A stretch of DNA of 64,000 nt from Eutrigla gurnardus (taxonomy: Eukaryota > Chordata > Actinopteri > Perciformes > Triglidae), in assembly GCA_963514095.1 (NCBI GenBank), contig OY741271.1, positions 23,820,119 to 23,884,118 on the forward strand, given 5' to 3'. This document shows positions 39,559-50,786 of the stretch, piece by piece; position 1 is the first letter of the stretch, and each line of letters starts with the position of its first letter. The position numbers were made by a program, and so were the translations under genes. The notes under the pieces were generated by a model. That model was given only the letters and a program-made list of their open reading frames with translations, ran no database searches and was not told the origin of the DNA.

Positions 39559-41538
39559 GTTTTAAATCAAACAATATGCAACACCATCTACCATATGAAT
39601 ATATTACAAAGCATCAGTCTACATATTAAAAGAAGAACTTACTGATTTAGTAAATTATTGATGAGGGTGCGGATGAATGTTGACTTGCCCACATTCCTGG
39701 TTCCACAAACCAGGATGACGGCACAACCATCCATGTCCCCTATTGTGTGACAGACATGAGCTCAAAAATGTGGTTTGTACAGCCATTATCAGACAAGAAA
39801 AACATAACATGGCCGTCTTCATCCATCTGTTGAAGTTCACAAGCTTACTGATGTGAGGCAAAGTGAGTTTTCTGTTCTCTCAAAGGCCACATCAGTGATG
39901 GATTTAATTTAATCGTTATTTTTTGGAGAGACGACAGGAAACGGTTCATGGTTGGTGCCTTAACTCCCGAGGCATGAAACTGCCTCATTAGTTTTAGAAT
40001 TTAACAATATCAGATACTAAATTCTGCTGCCTAGTCTGACCGCAACCAAGCATCAATTGACAAGATGTCAAATTGGGACTCTTTTAATTTTTAATTATTC
40101 AAATGTGTTCAGAGAAATGTATCACAGTGATCATTCTTAACCTTGACCTTTTTGCCCCACAGGGCGAGTTGCATGTCTAGAAGGAACTCACCTCTGCAGG
40201 CGCCGATCACCATGTTAAGAGCATCCCTGTAGCTCTTTGACATTTTCAGGCCGTCTATGGCTGTACCCAGGGGAATCATCCCCAAACCATTGAGAGGAGT
40301 GTCAAGAACAGCGGACATGAGTTCACCCTGCAATGTGAAGGAAACGTTGTTTAGCCATGTGCGAGACTCACTTTTCAAAATTACCTAAACATTCACATTT
40401 ATATACATGGATTCTGTTTATGTTTGCGTCATCTCCTGATTCCAGCCGGCAGAAGATTTAACGTACAAATATAATTTATCGACTCACTATCGGGGGGCTG
40501 AACAATTCACTGAGATTTGTGAAGCTCGACAGAAAGCGCGTCAGAGGCGTCTCCATGGGCTCCAGTAGGATGATGGATGAGTTTGACGTAACCCTTGTGA
40601 GCAACTTCTTCCGTGATGCTGTTAAACACACATTCAAAAGGCGGTTTAAAGACAGAAACATATGTTTCATAGTATTGTGTCACCAAATAACTCAAAAATA
40701 AATACACAATAATTACACGATTCATTATAACCTCGCCGAATAGCATGCTTATGCGTTTTACCTGACGACAGATACTTTCGGAAGATGGGTGAAGCCTCCG
40801 TTTTGTCATCTCGGGTTTGATCAGAGCTCGCCAGAGCTCTAATGGTCAGCGGACAATGTGAGGCTGGGGAGAAGAGTGGATACGTCTGCTGGCCTTCCTC
40901 AATGGTGAACCCCATCACTTCCACTCGACCGTACAGACAGGTCAAAAGGCACTTCCCGCGGAAACACAGCGTCTGCGGGAGAGAAATTATAATGTTCAGT
41001 CAAATAAATGGATAAAAAGAAAATCGTAATTGTTGCGAGATCTTCACCAAAATATCCCGAAGCCTACCTGATCCTTCTGCATGACAAGCACCACATGGTT
41101 TTGCTTATCAGCTCTCTCTGCGCAGTAATGGAGGGACTCTCCCTCCAGTCTTCCTGGCTTTATATCTTCCACGTGACCTGAGCTCTCCACACCGTTCCCA
41201 TGAATGGACAGGGAGTACTCCTTCCAGTCCTGCGAGTCATTCGACTCGTCGTCCATTGTAAACACAGAACTTCCATTAGCCTGCGTGGGCGGTTTCTTTA
41301 CTCCAGACTGAGGGGTGTTTTTCTTGGAAACAGAGACAGGCTTTGCCTTACTCTTCAATCTCTTGACAGCGGGCTTTTTCTTCACAGACACCTGATGCTC
41401 CTTCGCGATTCTGGCCATGACGGGACTCGAGATGAGCTCCGAGGAAACGATGGGAGGCCGGGACCGTTTGCCCCTCACATCCTTCCACTTCTGAGATTTA
41501 GCTTGGCCCTTAACCTGTGTCTGTTTAATCACCTTCAT
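37069..41538 (-). CDS. nol9: NOL9 polynucleotide 5'-hydroxyl-kinase, complete
   Basis: Twelve coding exons on the minus strand: 41541-41068 (ATG at 41538), 40972-40762, 40618-40488, 40327-40192, 39739-39643, 39469-39372, 38918-38751, 38642-38390, 38308-38194, 37771-37597, 37422-37289 and 37188-37069. All junctions are GT-AG and phases agree. The sum is 2109 bases, 702 residues plus stop, the same length as human NOL9. The N-terminus is Lys/Arg-rich (KRSRPP, KKKPAVKRLKSKAK), as expected for nucleolar targeting. The Walker A loop GTRNVGKS is at about residues 329-336, followed by DYLEGDLGQTEFTPAGC, typical of the CLP1/NOL9 kinase family. NOL9 phosphorylates 5' ends in ITS2 processing with LAS1L during 60S ribosome maturation. 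The intron before exon 6 ends in a long (UG)n tract. A 5' untranslated exon is proposed at 42762. Confidence 0.97.
39479..39556 (-). repeat. (AC)n / (UG)n tract at the NOL9 exon 6 acceptor
   Basis: About 39 AC units on the plus strand, read as (UG)n in the NOL9 pre-mRNA. The tract ends only about nine bases before the exon start at 39469 (intron end TATATGTAG), so it occupies the place of the polypyrimidine tract. Confidence 0.95.
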
Positions 41539-41541
41539 GAT

Positions 41542-42761
41542 CTACAAATCAACAATCATTCATGTGGGTGCTGATGGGAAACAAAAAGGGGGGAGCCTGC
41601 GAAGAGACAGGCAAAAAAAGGTCTTAAAAGGTCTTTTACTTAATAATACATTTTATATCAATAACACCTATCATACAAGATATGTGCTTTAAAATAATAA
41701 AACATTTTAGAAGCACCCAGTTCTTCACATGAAAATAGACATTGAATGAACCATAAAACATGATATAACTAACGGAACATAAACTCGGTAAATTGAAGAT
41801 TTAAAAAAAAAAAAAAAATGTAGGAAAAAACAAATAAATAAAATGCTTATGTTGGAAAATAAAACACACTGAATGATAATAATTAAAATTGTTTACATAC
41901 ATAGACTCAAGTAAAATAAAATCAAGTGAAATACAAAATGTTAGTACAGAATAAGCAGTAAAGGATAACCTGAAGAGAGAACTTGTAAGCTTTCCTTTTA
42001 AAATATTTAGAAATAAAAATAGGTATTTATGTTCTAAAATAAAACTAACAAATACCATCATATGAATACTGTGCTACAAGTAAAATTCCTGCATTAAAAA
42101 AAATATTAATATATATTACTATAAATTACACGTTATATTATGACGTTGATGGCTCAATTCAAATACTTTATATCTACTGCTGAGTAATTTGTAAATATAC
42201 CTACGTGGATCAATAATGTTATGTTAGTGTATCAAATACATTATAATTTATTTGGCCAGATTTTGAAGTATTCATCTATAAAGTACATAGTAAAGTAATT
42301 AAATGTAGTGCTGGGGGATCTGAATCATCGTGGAGTATAAAAGTATAAAATATAAGTACCTCTAAATCTACTCAAGTACAGTGTTTGAGTAAATGTACCT
42401 CATATGGACAGTTACTTTCCGATACTCGTCTTTAAAAAAAAACAAAACAAAAAAACATACAAGCTATAGCTACCTGGATTTTATGCAGCAATGAGATAGC
42501 AGCTGGAAGCTAAGCTAACCATGCTAAACGTAAAACGAGCTAGCTACACCGTTATATTCCTTATAATGTAACGATGCAAGTTTAACAACACGTGAGGTTG
42601 AGCAACAATTAAATACATATAAGCATGCAGACGTACACGCATACTCTGCGAGGAGGAATCACCTGTCTGACAACAATGCGTTTTAAACTTGACGTGAAGT
42701 TACCTGACAGCTAGACTCACTGCTAGCTAACGTCGTTGCGTTCAGATGGAGGAAAACTTAC
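41542..42761 (-). other. nol9: NOL9 intron 1
   Basis: Lies between the acceptor TTTGTAG before 41541 and the proposed donor GGGG|GTAAGT at 42762. It is AT-rich (41640-42420) and hosts a repeat copy at 42075-42425. Confidence 0.6.
42075..42425 (+). repeat. Fish repeat of the AAGTACT family, in NOL9 intron 1
   Basis: Contains ACAAGTAAAATTCCTGCATT near the left, and TCTACTCAAGTACAGTGTTTGAGTAAATGTACC (as separate short words) and AGTTACTTTCC at the right. These are the two ends of a family also present at 34245, 59297 and 59808. Confidence 0.75.
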
Positions 42762-42850
42762 CCCCGCTTGTGAAGTAACCGACGCAGAGGTGTGGAGACG
42801 TCAGTTATTCGCGTTATTAGACGGATAACGGTTATTACGGGTTAACGTGA
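42762..42850 (-). other. nol9: NOL9 5' untranslated exon (right limit uncertain)
   Basis: A consensus donor GGGG|GTAAGTTTTCC lies at 42762 on the minus strand. The only downstream acceptor fitting the coding start is TGATTTGTAG before 41541, three bases upstream of the ATG. The transcription start is not resolved. Confidence 0.6.
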
Positions 42851-43179
42851 AGCCGAGGAGCTGGCTAAGGCAGTGCTAACAGGCTAGCTTACATGTGTGA
42901 GCCACAAAACAGACGCCGCCGCGTCTAGATGGTCGACTATAGTTTAACCCGGAGTTTTATTATTTACGTTTATGTTGTTCAGCAAAAACTATCACACCTT
43001 TTTCAGCGCAATCACACACAAGTTAAATTAAAAATAATAATAATAATAATGCAGCTACAAATGACAACCATGTGTGTGAGTATTTTATTGTTACGTGCAC
43101 GGAGATGTTTAATAATGGACAACAATAATTTCTCCCGGAGTTCTATTGCGTCACATCCGCTTCCCTTGCAGTTTTAGGG

Positions 43180-43256
43180 GCCTACAAGAAACGAAAACAA
43201 GGTGCATGTAGCGGCTTTGCTCCGTTATCAACGTATTTACAGTAGATTCTGGGTAG
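43180..43256 (+). other. zbtb48: ZBTB48 first untranslated exon (limits uncertain)
   Basis: The donor GGTAG|GTAACG at 43256 follows promoter-like sequence. The start is a guess. Confidence 0.4.
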
Positions 43257-43682
43257 GTAACGAAGATATTAGAGATAAATAATCCCTTTTCATCGATACA
43301 GCAGATGCAAGCGTCAGAATGCAGCTATCGGGTACGTGCCATGCTAAGGGATCGTCTTAAAATATGTGCGAGGAAATAAACGTCGGGGTGCGTAACTTAG
43401 AAAGCTAGGGGCTTGCAATCATTTAATTCAATAATTCAACTAAAAGAGCAGTCTAGGGAGATATATGCACACCAGAAATCCTTTAATAATAAGTATATTT
43501 AATGTAGCCGTCACTGACAGAAATATAATTCAGTTAGCTTAATTTGGGAGTGATAAAAAATATAATTATTTAAAAAATATAATGCATTAGGTGTGCTGTT
43601 TTATGTTTTGAATTATTTGCAGCGTCATAGATGTGAAATTATTCCAATTATAATTATTGTTACTTCACATACGCATACATAC

Positions 43683-43688
<6 letters not shown>

Positions 43689-43741
<53 letters not shown>
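43689..43741 (+). repeat. (TA)n microsatellite in ZBTB48 5' intron
   Basis: About 26 uninterrupted TA units. A further AT-rich TATATAATATAG patch lies at 44090-44125. Confidence 0.95.
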
Positions 43742-43745
<4 letters not shown>

Positions 43746-43994
43746 CTACATCCTGTCTAACTTTCTCTTATATTTGGACATGTACGTAGATGCAAAAGTA
43801 CTGATTATGTTCTTGTTTAATCTGACCATCCGTCCAAAACCCAAAGATATTCTTTATCTCATAAGACAAATAAAAGCTGCGATGTTAAAACCAGCATCTT
43901 GACTTAAGAGATTTTAGAAAGATAATTCATTACTATTGTTATTGTCCTGTTATATCTGTTGATTGACTCATCGATTAATCCTCAATCGTTTCAG

Positions 43995-44039
43995 CTCTAA
44001 GAGGATAGACATACAGCTGCAACAAGGAAACTAACAGAG
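43995..44039 (+). other. zbtb48: Possible small ZBTB48 5' untranslated exon
   Basis: A 45-bp block between acceptor CGTTTCAG and donor CAGAG|GTAAGC. The coding exon itself starts after the acceptor TCCTTGCAG at 44160. It contains no ATG. Confidence 0.45.
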
Positions 44040-44186
44040 GTAAGCAGACATAACATACATCTATGTAATACACAGGCAAGTAGGTGAAATATTATATAGA
44101 TATATAATATAGATGTATTTATATATGCTAAGTGACGTTGTATTGATAATGTCCTTGCAGCAGCAGACTACAGGGAAACCGGAAGG

Positions 44187-47100
44187 ATGCCTGCAGGAGA
44201 GAGCAGCCATGCACAGCGTGTCCTGTCCTCCTTGAACCAGCAGAGGGCAGTAGGGAGGTTTTGTGATGCTGTGTTAAACGTAGGAGGCGGGTTGGTCTAT
44301 TTGGCTCATCGCAACATCCTGGCATGCTTCAGCGAACTGTTCCAACAGTCCAACATGCCCACCGCGCCGTGCATGGAGTTCTGCCTGCAGGAGTGCCCCA
44401 ACGACGGCCTGGAGCTGCTCCTGAACTTCGTCTACACCGGAGAGCTGAAGCTGGACCCCGGCAACCTGGAGAAGGTGCAGCATGCGGCGGCCAGCCTGTG
44501 CGTACCAGAGGCCCTCACGCTCTGTCAGCAGTTCAAGGACACGTCTGTGAACCCTGGGCCCGTCAAGCGCAAAAGAGGCAGGCCTAGAAAGTCTACATCC
44601 GACGCAACGCATGATTGTTCAGTCAAAGAGGAGAACTCGCTTACGGTCAAAAAGGATGAGTCCGGCTTCGATACTGCCACAGCCAACTGTAGCACGGCCG
44701 TCACCAGCACCACCACCACTCGCTCTGGTCGCGTAGTGAAGGGCCCCAGGCGACTGGTGACTGATGAGAGCCCCGCCACTGATTTTACAGCCCCTGAAAA
44801 AGTCAGCAATAAGGCTCCACTTACTCCAACGGAGACAGAAAGCGGCGATGTTGTCGTGGAGAACCGAAACCCAGATCAGCCCACTGGTGAAGCTGAGGTA
44901 GAAAACATAGCTGTTACAGTGAAGTGGACATTTGCTACCGCAAGTAATAATGATTATTTATTATTGTGACACTTGTCTTGTGATGTTTGCAGATAACCGA
45001 CCTGCAGATTGACATAAACGATAACGATGTCAGCCGGGTAATGGAGGAAGCAGAAGAGGAAGAAGAAGAAGACGTGGGGGATTTTGAGGGGATCACTGAC
45101 GACACAGATGAGGAGTACGTGCCCGTCGAAGAGAGCAGCTCATTGGCCCCGTCCACGGCAACGGCACGGAGACGCAAAGCCCAGAGTAAAATGGACAAAA
45201 AGGAGAATGGCGAGGCTTTGGAAGAAGACTCCAAGAAGGACTCTGTGCAGTGTCCCACCTGTGACAAATCTTTCAAGAGCAAATACTACCTCAAAGTCCA
45301 CAACAGGTATGCGACTTCAGGATTCTTACTTTAAAGAGAAAACTGCAGAGTAGCACCCTAATGTTTCGTTTGCCGTAGGCGGCACACGGGGGAGAGGCCC
45401 TTCGGTTGCCTCAAATGTGGGAAGAGGTACTTCAGGAAGGAGAACCTTCTGCTACACGAGAGCAGAGGCTGCGCTAAAGTACAGGTGAGTGTCTCCACAG
45501 CTGTTTTTAAATATCACGTACACCTAGAAAGCGTAACAATCGGTGTTCTAATTCCAGATTTACACCTGCGCGATGTGCTCCTCAACGTTCAACAGGAAAG
45601 AAGAGCTCCGTTTGCACATCGTGTCCCACACAGGAAATATGCCCCACAAGGTACAGCCTAATAAACACTGAACAAATATAGAGGCATCATTATTCAAACC
45701 GTCTTCATCGACACGCCGTCATGTTTTCCCCTCCAGTGTTCAACATGTCCTGAACAGTTTATGCACAAGAAGAACTTGACAGTCCACATGATGAAGGCCC
45801 ATGGTTATCCCAAACCACACGCAGTGAGTTTTCAATGAGACAAATAAAAAATACAAACTAATAATAATAATAATTGAACAGAGTAAACAATAAAAATAAT
45901 TTAAAATAAGTACAAATAATTATAATATAATAATACAATTAAATAAGTAAATAAATTAGTCAATAGTGATTTTATGGTTTGAATTGTGTTGCAAATGTTT
46001 CATACAGTTGCCCTCATATTTCCACTAAAAGTCACATTTAAATCAAAGTTGTGAGTCTGTTGTTAAAACGATGTGTTACGTTTTTTAGTGTCCCCAGTGC
46101 CCCAAAACCTTCTTAACTCGGACGGAGCTGAGCGTGCACGAAGCAGCCAAGCACCGAGGCGAGAAGCCGTTTGTGTGCGAGGAGTGCGGCCACCGAGCCT
46201 CCAGTCGGAACGGCCTGCAGATGCACATTAAAGCCATTCACAGGTACCAGCACATGTGATCTTGTCTGGGAGGACCAGAGAAGAAAACCACGTAAATGTG
46301 GAGGTCAGTTTTTATTTCTTCATAAAGAACCGTGTTTGTTTTTGGTTTGCAGAAATGAGCGCCCTTTCGTGTGTAACTCATGTGGCCATGCATTCTCCCA
46401 GAAGAACAACCTTAACATGCATCTGCGTATACACAGCGGCGAGAGGCCCTACCAATGTCATCTCTGTGGCAAAACCTTCAGGACGCAAGGTAACCGCCGT
46501 CCTCCCCAGTCCGCTGCCGTCTTCATCGCTGTGAAAACAACTGTGGCAGCTAGACCAGATCGCAGGTTTTCACAGGGACGGAGGCGAATATTTTAGCCCG
46601 AGTTCTGCAACATGATGCAGATTTATTAGATTAAGTTTAGGATGATTTATGCTAACGTATATCAGTATCTCCGTTTCCATTGTGAATAAACATCCATCCA
46701 TCCGCCTCGGAAACGGAAAACAATCTCCAGAGCTCGTCTTTGAATCATCATTTTTAAATTTTCTTCAAATATGCATCACAAACAAATACAGCCAAAACTT
46801 TTGATGGTGCCAATTTGCATAAAAGTCCATACAAATAAGGATCACTGAATCCAATCCTTTCTGTTTCCATCCCCCACTGCATTATGGGAATTATAGTCGT
46901 TCAAAATATAGAGCACGATTGTCCTACAAATACAAGAAAGATTGAGATCAGCGAGGAAGTCCATCATCATTATTTTTAGTTTTGTATTGCAGTCGTTATA
47001 GCACATAACTGAGAGAACGTCACAAAGATGGGGGAGGGGCCAGTCAGACTGAAACACCTTCAGATTAGATAAATAGATAAATGATGGAACCCTTTATGTT

Positions 47101-48010
47101 TATTGGATTAACCATTCGTCTTTTCCATCCCAGGCAGTCTAGATAAACACCACCGGACACACACCGGAGAGCGTCCTTTCAGCTGTGATGTTTGCGAGCA
47201 GCGCTTCACGGAGAAAGGCGCCCTCGTCCGCCACAAGGCCAGCAAACACGAGGAGGGCCGCCCCCACTGTTGTCACATATGTGGCAAAACCTTCAAAGGT
47301 CAGAACCCACCATGTCAACACACACAGTGAGCATAGAGCGAAGGACTCACTGATGGGATTCTCCTCTTTTTAACTTCCTAAGCGAGGGAGCAGCTTCGCG
47401 TCCACCTGCGTCGCCACAAGGGCATGAGGAAGTTCGAGTGCATCGACTGCGGCTACAAGTTCACTCGACAGGTAGGCTCACTCGTGATTATTCACACCGT
47501 TGGTCAATCTATCTGTTCTGGATCATAAACAGAAAAGCAACGAGTCTCTCTGTGAACCTCCTCTTCCAGGCACACTTGCGACGCCACATTAAAATCCACA
47601 AACGCACCGAGAACTACAATCCCCGGCAGAGGAAACTACGGAACGTGATCGTGCCGGATGGGGACGGAAGTCCTGGCGACAACGAAGCGACAAAGGAAGT
47701 GGAAGAAGACTCGCTGATCGCAGAGGAGGCCGACTACGTCCCGGAGACCGCCGACGTGCCGGAGTCCGTGAACCCAGAGCCCGACTCGGGGACGGGCCTC
47801 ACCTCGAGTTGCATCGTGAGGGTGGTGATAGGGTCGAGCGGCGTGGTGATGGAGGAGGTGGTGTCCAACCAGAACCCGGGACACGTGGAGCCGGGGGAGA
47901 GTTTCTCTGTGCCCGAAGTCTTGCAGCAAACGCAGCTGGTCACCGAGGCGTACGAGTCCCCCATGGACATGGAGGGCATGGTTGAGGACATATCGGAGAC
48001 GAAGACCTGA
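44187..48010 (+). CDS. zbtb48: ZBTB48 / TZAP telomere zinc-finger protein, complete
   Basis: Ten coding exons: 44161-44897 (ATG 44187), 44993-45306, 45379-45484, 45558-45650, 45737-45823, 46089-46243, 46353-46489, 47134-47298, 47383-47471 and 47570-48010. Phases agree and give 765 residues; human has 688. A BTB/POZ domain (about 10-125: FCDAVLNVGG, AHRNILACFSELF, LNFVYTGEL) should mediate dimerisation. RKRGRPRK at 128-135 by my count has an AT-hook core. A Glu-rich stretch (about 256-265) precedes eleven C2H2-type fingers from about residue 323 to 628. The second finger ends in Cys instead of the last His. The last finger and its arm (ENYNPRQRKLRN) match human, where this end binds TTAGGG repeats. 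ZBTB48 limits telomere length by trimming long telomeres. The C-terminal tail is acidic and variable. Confidence 0.96.
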
Positions 48011-50640
48011 GAGACGGGCGACGCAACAGAGACTGTGCAACTCACTGAACGATGAAGCACCTTAATGAGACGTTAAGACTTCTGGCCTTACAGATCCAAA
48101 GATGCGACGTTGTCAGCTACTGTCGAGGTTCTAGCCACGCAAGAGAAGAGCCAGCAATCATCACTCTTATAGTGGTTAACTGTAAATGAACTGCATGTGT
48201 GTGAAGGATGCATGAATGTGAAGTCATGGTTTAGTTTTATCAATGTTTTTTTTTGTTTTTTTTACAGCAGTTGTGCAGACTCAGACGTCTGTCTGTTAAA
48301 TGTAAGGCTACTAATAATGCTGGTTAGCTTAGCTTAGCACAAAGACTGGACTTGGTTACATTTTATGTCTCTCCCATAACCCTCTTGAAATTGGCGATTC
48401 TTTTATTATTATTTTTTACATCCATGATTTTGTACGGATTTTTATTATTTATTATGCCCTCATCCACACACTGATGGCACTTTAGGTCACTAAAATGGAG
48501 GTTTTGGAAAACAACTTGCAGATTTTTATGTGGCTAAAATGAAGCAACTCCAGCTCCTCGTCCGTCCACGAGTCAAATATCGATTATCGAGCAGCTTGGG
48601 CTGTATAATGGAAGGATGTTACACGGCGCCGGTTCAGTTTCCAGTCTTTGTGCTAAGCTATATAGATGATATATCTCAAACTTTTGGTCAAATCTAAAAG
48701 CTTTAAAAGTGCTATTCATATGAACACTCGGCCGCTGCGGTCAGTTGCTTATGAGAGATGTATTAGCGACCTGCTAACTGCTAATTGTGAATCCTGCCTG
48801 CAGTTTAATTTATGGCAACCACACTGAAATTATACAAACACAGTTTAGAGGTTAAGAATGAACTGTATTTACAAAACTCATTCAACATCACAAACCTTTA
48901 TGAAAACAAACAAAACAAAGATGCATAAACGGTACCATCAACACATTAAAGCTAGAATACAAGGTAACAAATTGAGATTCCTTTGCACTTCCAGTTACTG
49001 GTAACCCGTCACCATAATCTACCAAGGGATACTTTACTTGTTGCAGCTGATAGAGAGGGGGGGGGGGGAGGGGGGGGGATCTTAAGCAACCACAGCACAA
49101 AGATATCCTTAAATAAACACACGACACATAAAAACATCCGTGAATATGATTCTTTAATTACAGCCACCCGAGCGGAGCTGAGCGAGCGGGCAGTGAAAGC
49201 ACACGGGGCATTTTTATCATAAAAGTACCGGTGCGAAGTACCGGTGCGGTTCCCGTCCGGTTCCGCATTTTTATTATAAAAGTAGGTCCGGTTCCACTTC
49301 ACAACCATATTAACAAAAACACAACATTAATGAAACCACAACGGGGAAACGGAGGACACGAGGGAATTCCAACCCTGCTCTGGACTATGTAGAGTAGTTT
49401 GGATCAGAAACAATCTCACGCAGTCACCAACCTGATTCTATAGCATAAAACCAATAATATTAGTGTAGCCTCATCTTTTTCTGCAACTGTGTAGAAATAC
49501 TGGGTTCAAACGGAATGAGGAAAGCTATGAATGAATCGTTGAAGCCCTGCTGTTGTAGTGCTAGATATCCATTGTGATTATCATCATATATTTGGAATGT
49601 AAACTGATTATTGCCGTTTCTGAACAAATATTTGACTCTAGTTCTGCTACAGGTTGTAAAAAGTACTCTTTTGATTTAGAGTTGTACTCCTGGAACATTT
49701 ACTCATGATTGACAGTTTAAGAAGAAAGGATCCAAATCATTGTGGCAGAACATTACCCACAATGCAACTCAACCGCTTTGTCGGAGATTTCTTGTATGTT
49801 TGGTCTACAGAGGTAAGTCCACTAACCCACAATTGCTTTTTCAATTTGCAAACAAGTACTCTTCAACTCTAACAGATGCCCAACTTTTCACATAACTTTG
49901 ATTTGTATAATTTATCTGTGTTAGTAAAACCCCCGATCCACAGTAATTCACTGCTAACACAAAGACCTCCATACACATCTTCTGCCCAACTACTGCACTT
50001 ATGGTTCTCACCAAACATAGTTAGTTTGTGGGGTTTTACAAGAGAAAAGACCTCCAGGATGAACCAACTCTCTCTTATTTGATGACAACTATTTTGTCAC
50101 TTTTAATGTGAGCAAACAAGTAGAACACTATGAATGCCTCCCAAGACAAACTGTCCAAAAGTGGGCAATGCTATCTGCATATTTAAGGGTGCTATTGGGA
50201 GCATATCTACTGCCTCTTAACCGCTCAACATTGGGACGGCTGAGCCGTTGGTTTGCAGCTAATGGCGCAAACGGCACAAACAGTGCAAACTAGAGCCAAA
50301 AGTGCCGACAGGATGAGCACCGTTAACCTGCTGGGAACCAAAAGGGCGGGTGCTACGCCTCTGCAACGACGCTGTTCCTCGGCTGTATGAGTTCAGTGCA
50401 GAGCGGCGGCTATGAGCCACCCAGTGGGGCACGCTTGGATTACAACACACACTGGGATAGTGACATCGTCTGAATGATCTGAATTCTGTATATTGCATCT
50501 CTAAATCATCCCGTCTCCACCCCCTTTTGAAGGCCAGCGTTTCACTCGGTGAGTGTAGCTGTTAGGAGCAACTATGTGGTCAGACAGCACATCCTGAAAA
50601 CTAGTTCTAATTGAGCATAACCTGACCCTGAGGACTAACT
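48011..50640. other. ZBTB48 3' UTR and intergenic DNA between convergent genes
   Basis: ZBTB48 (+) and KLHL21 (-) end towards each other. No clear AATAAA follows the ZBTB48 stop within about 900 bases. A fold-back repeat copy sits at 48322-48662, G-runs at 49058-49079, and a short duplicated AAGTACCGGTGCG near 49224. Open frames at 49876-50082 and 50108-50293 have no recognisable content. Confidence 0.5.
48322..48662. repeat. Fold-back repeat fragment in the ZBTB48 3' region
   Basis: GGTTAGCTTAGCTTAGCACA and AAGACTGGA near 48323-48350 mirror TTTCCAGTCTTTGTGCTAAGC at 48640-48660 (read as two words). It belongs to the same family as 18890-19328. Confidence 0.7.
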
Positions 50641-50646
50641 GTTTGG

Positions 50647-50652
50647 TTTATT
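50647..50652 (-). terminator. klhl21: Probable KLHL21 polyadenylation signal
   Basis: AATAAA on the minus strand (TTTATT on the plus), 135 bases beyond the stop codon. Confidence 0.55.
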
Positions 50653-50786
50653 TTCATTCAGGACCGTCTCCCACTGGTCAGACCAAACAGGGCTAAGAAA
50701 CACCAGGCTTTTTTTGTAATTCATCCCAGTCTGCTAGTGAAGAGGAACACACTGCAAAATGTACCAGGGGGTTTCCCCGTCTCAGA

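Larger units (their letters stand above)
42600..43256. promoter_or_regulatory. Shared promoter region of NOL9 (-) and ZBTB48 (+)
   Basis: The first exons of the two genes face away from each other, with donors at 42762 (minus) and about 43256 (plus). Between them are a CRE-like GAGACGTCAG near 42800 and a cluster of ETS/CRE-like words, GCGTCACATCCGCTTCCC near 43148-43165. No TATA box is placed convincingly. CpG density is only moderate. Bidirectional use is inferred from geometry. Confidence 0.6.

Noticed and set aside
41542..43180. Search for TAS1R1 between NOL9 and ZBTB48
   Set aside because: No receptor-like exon (no seven-helix or Venus-flytrap coding block) occurs in the gap.
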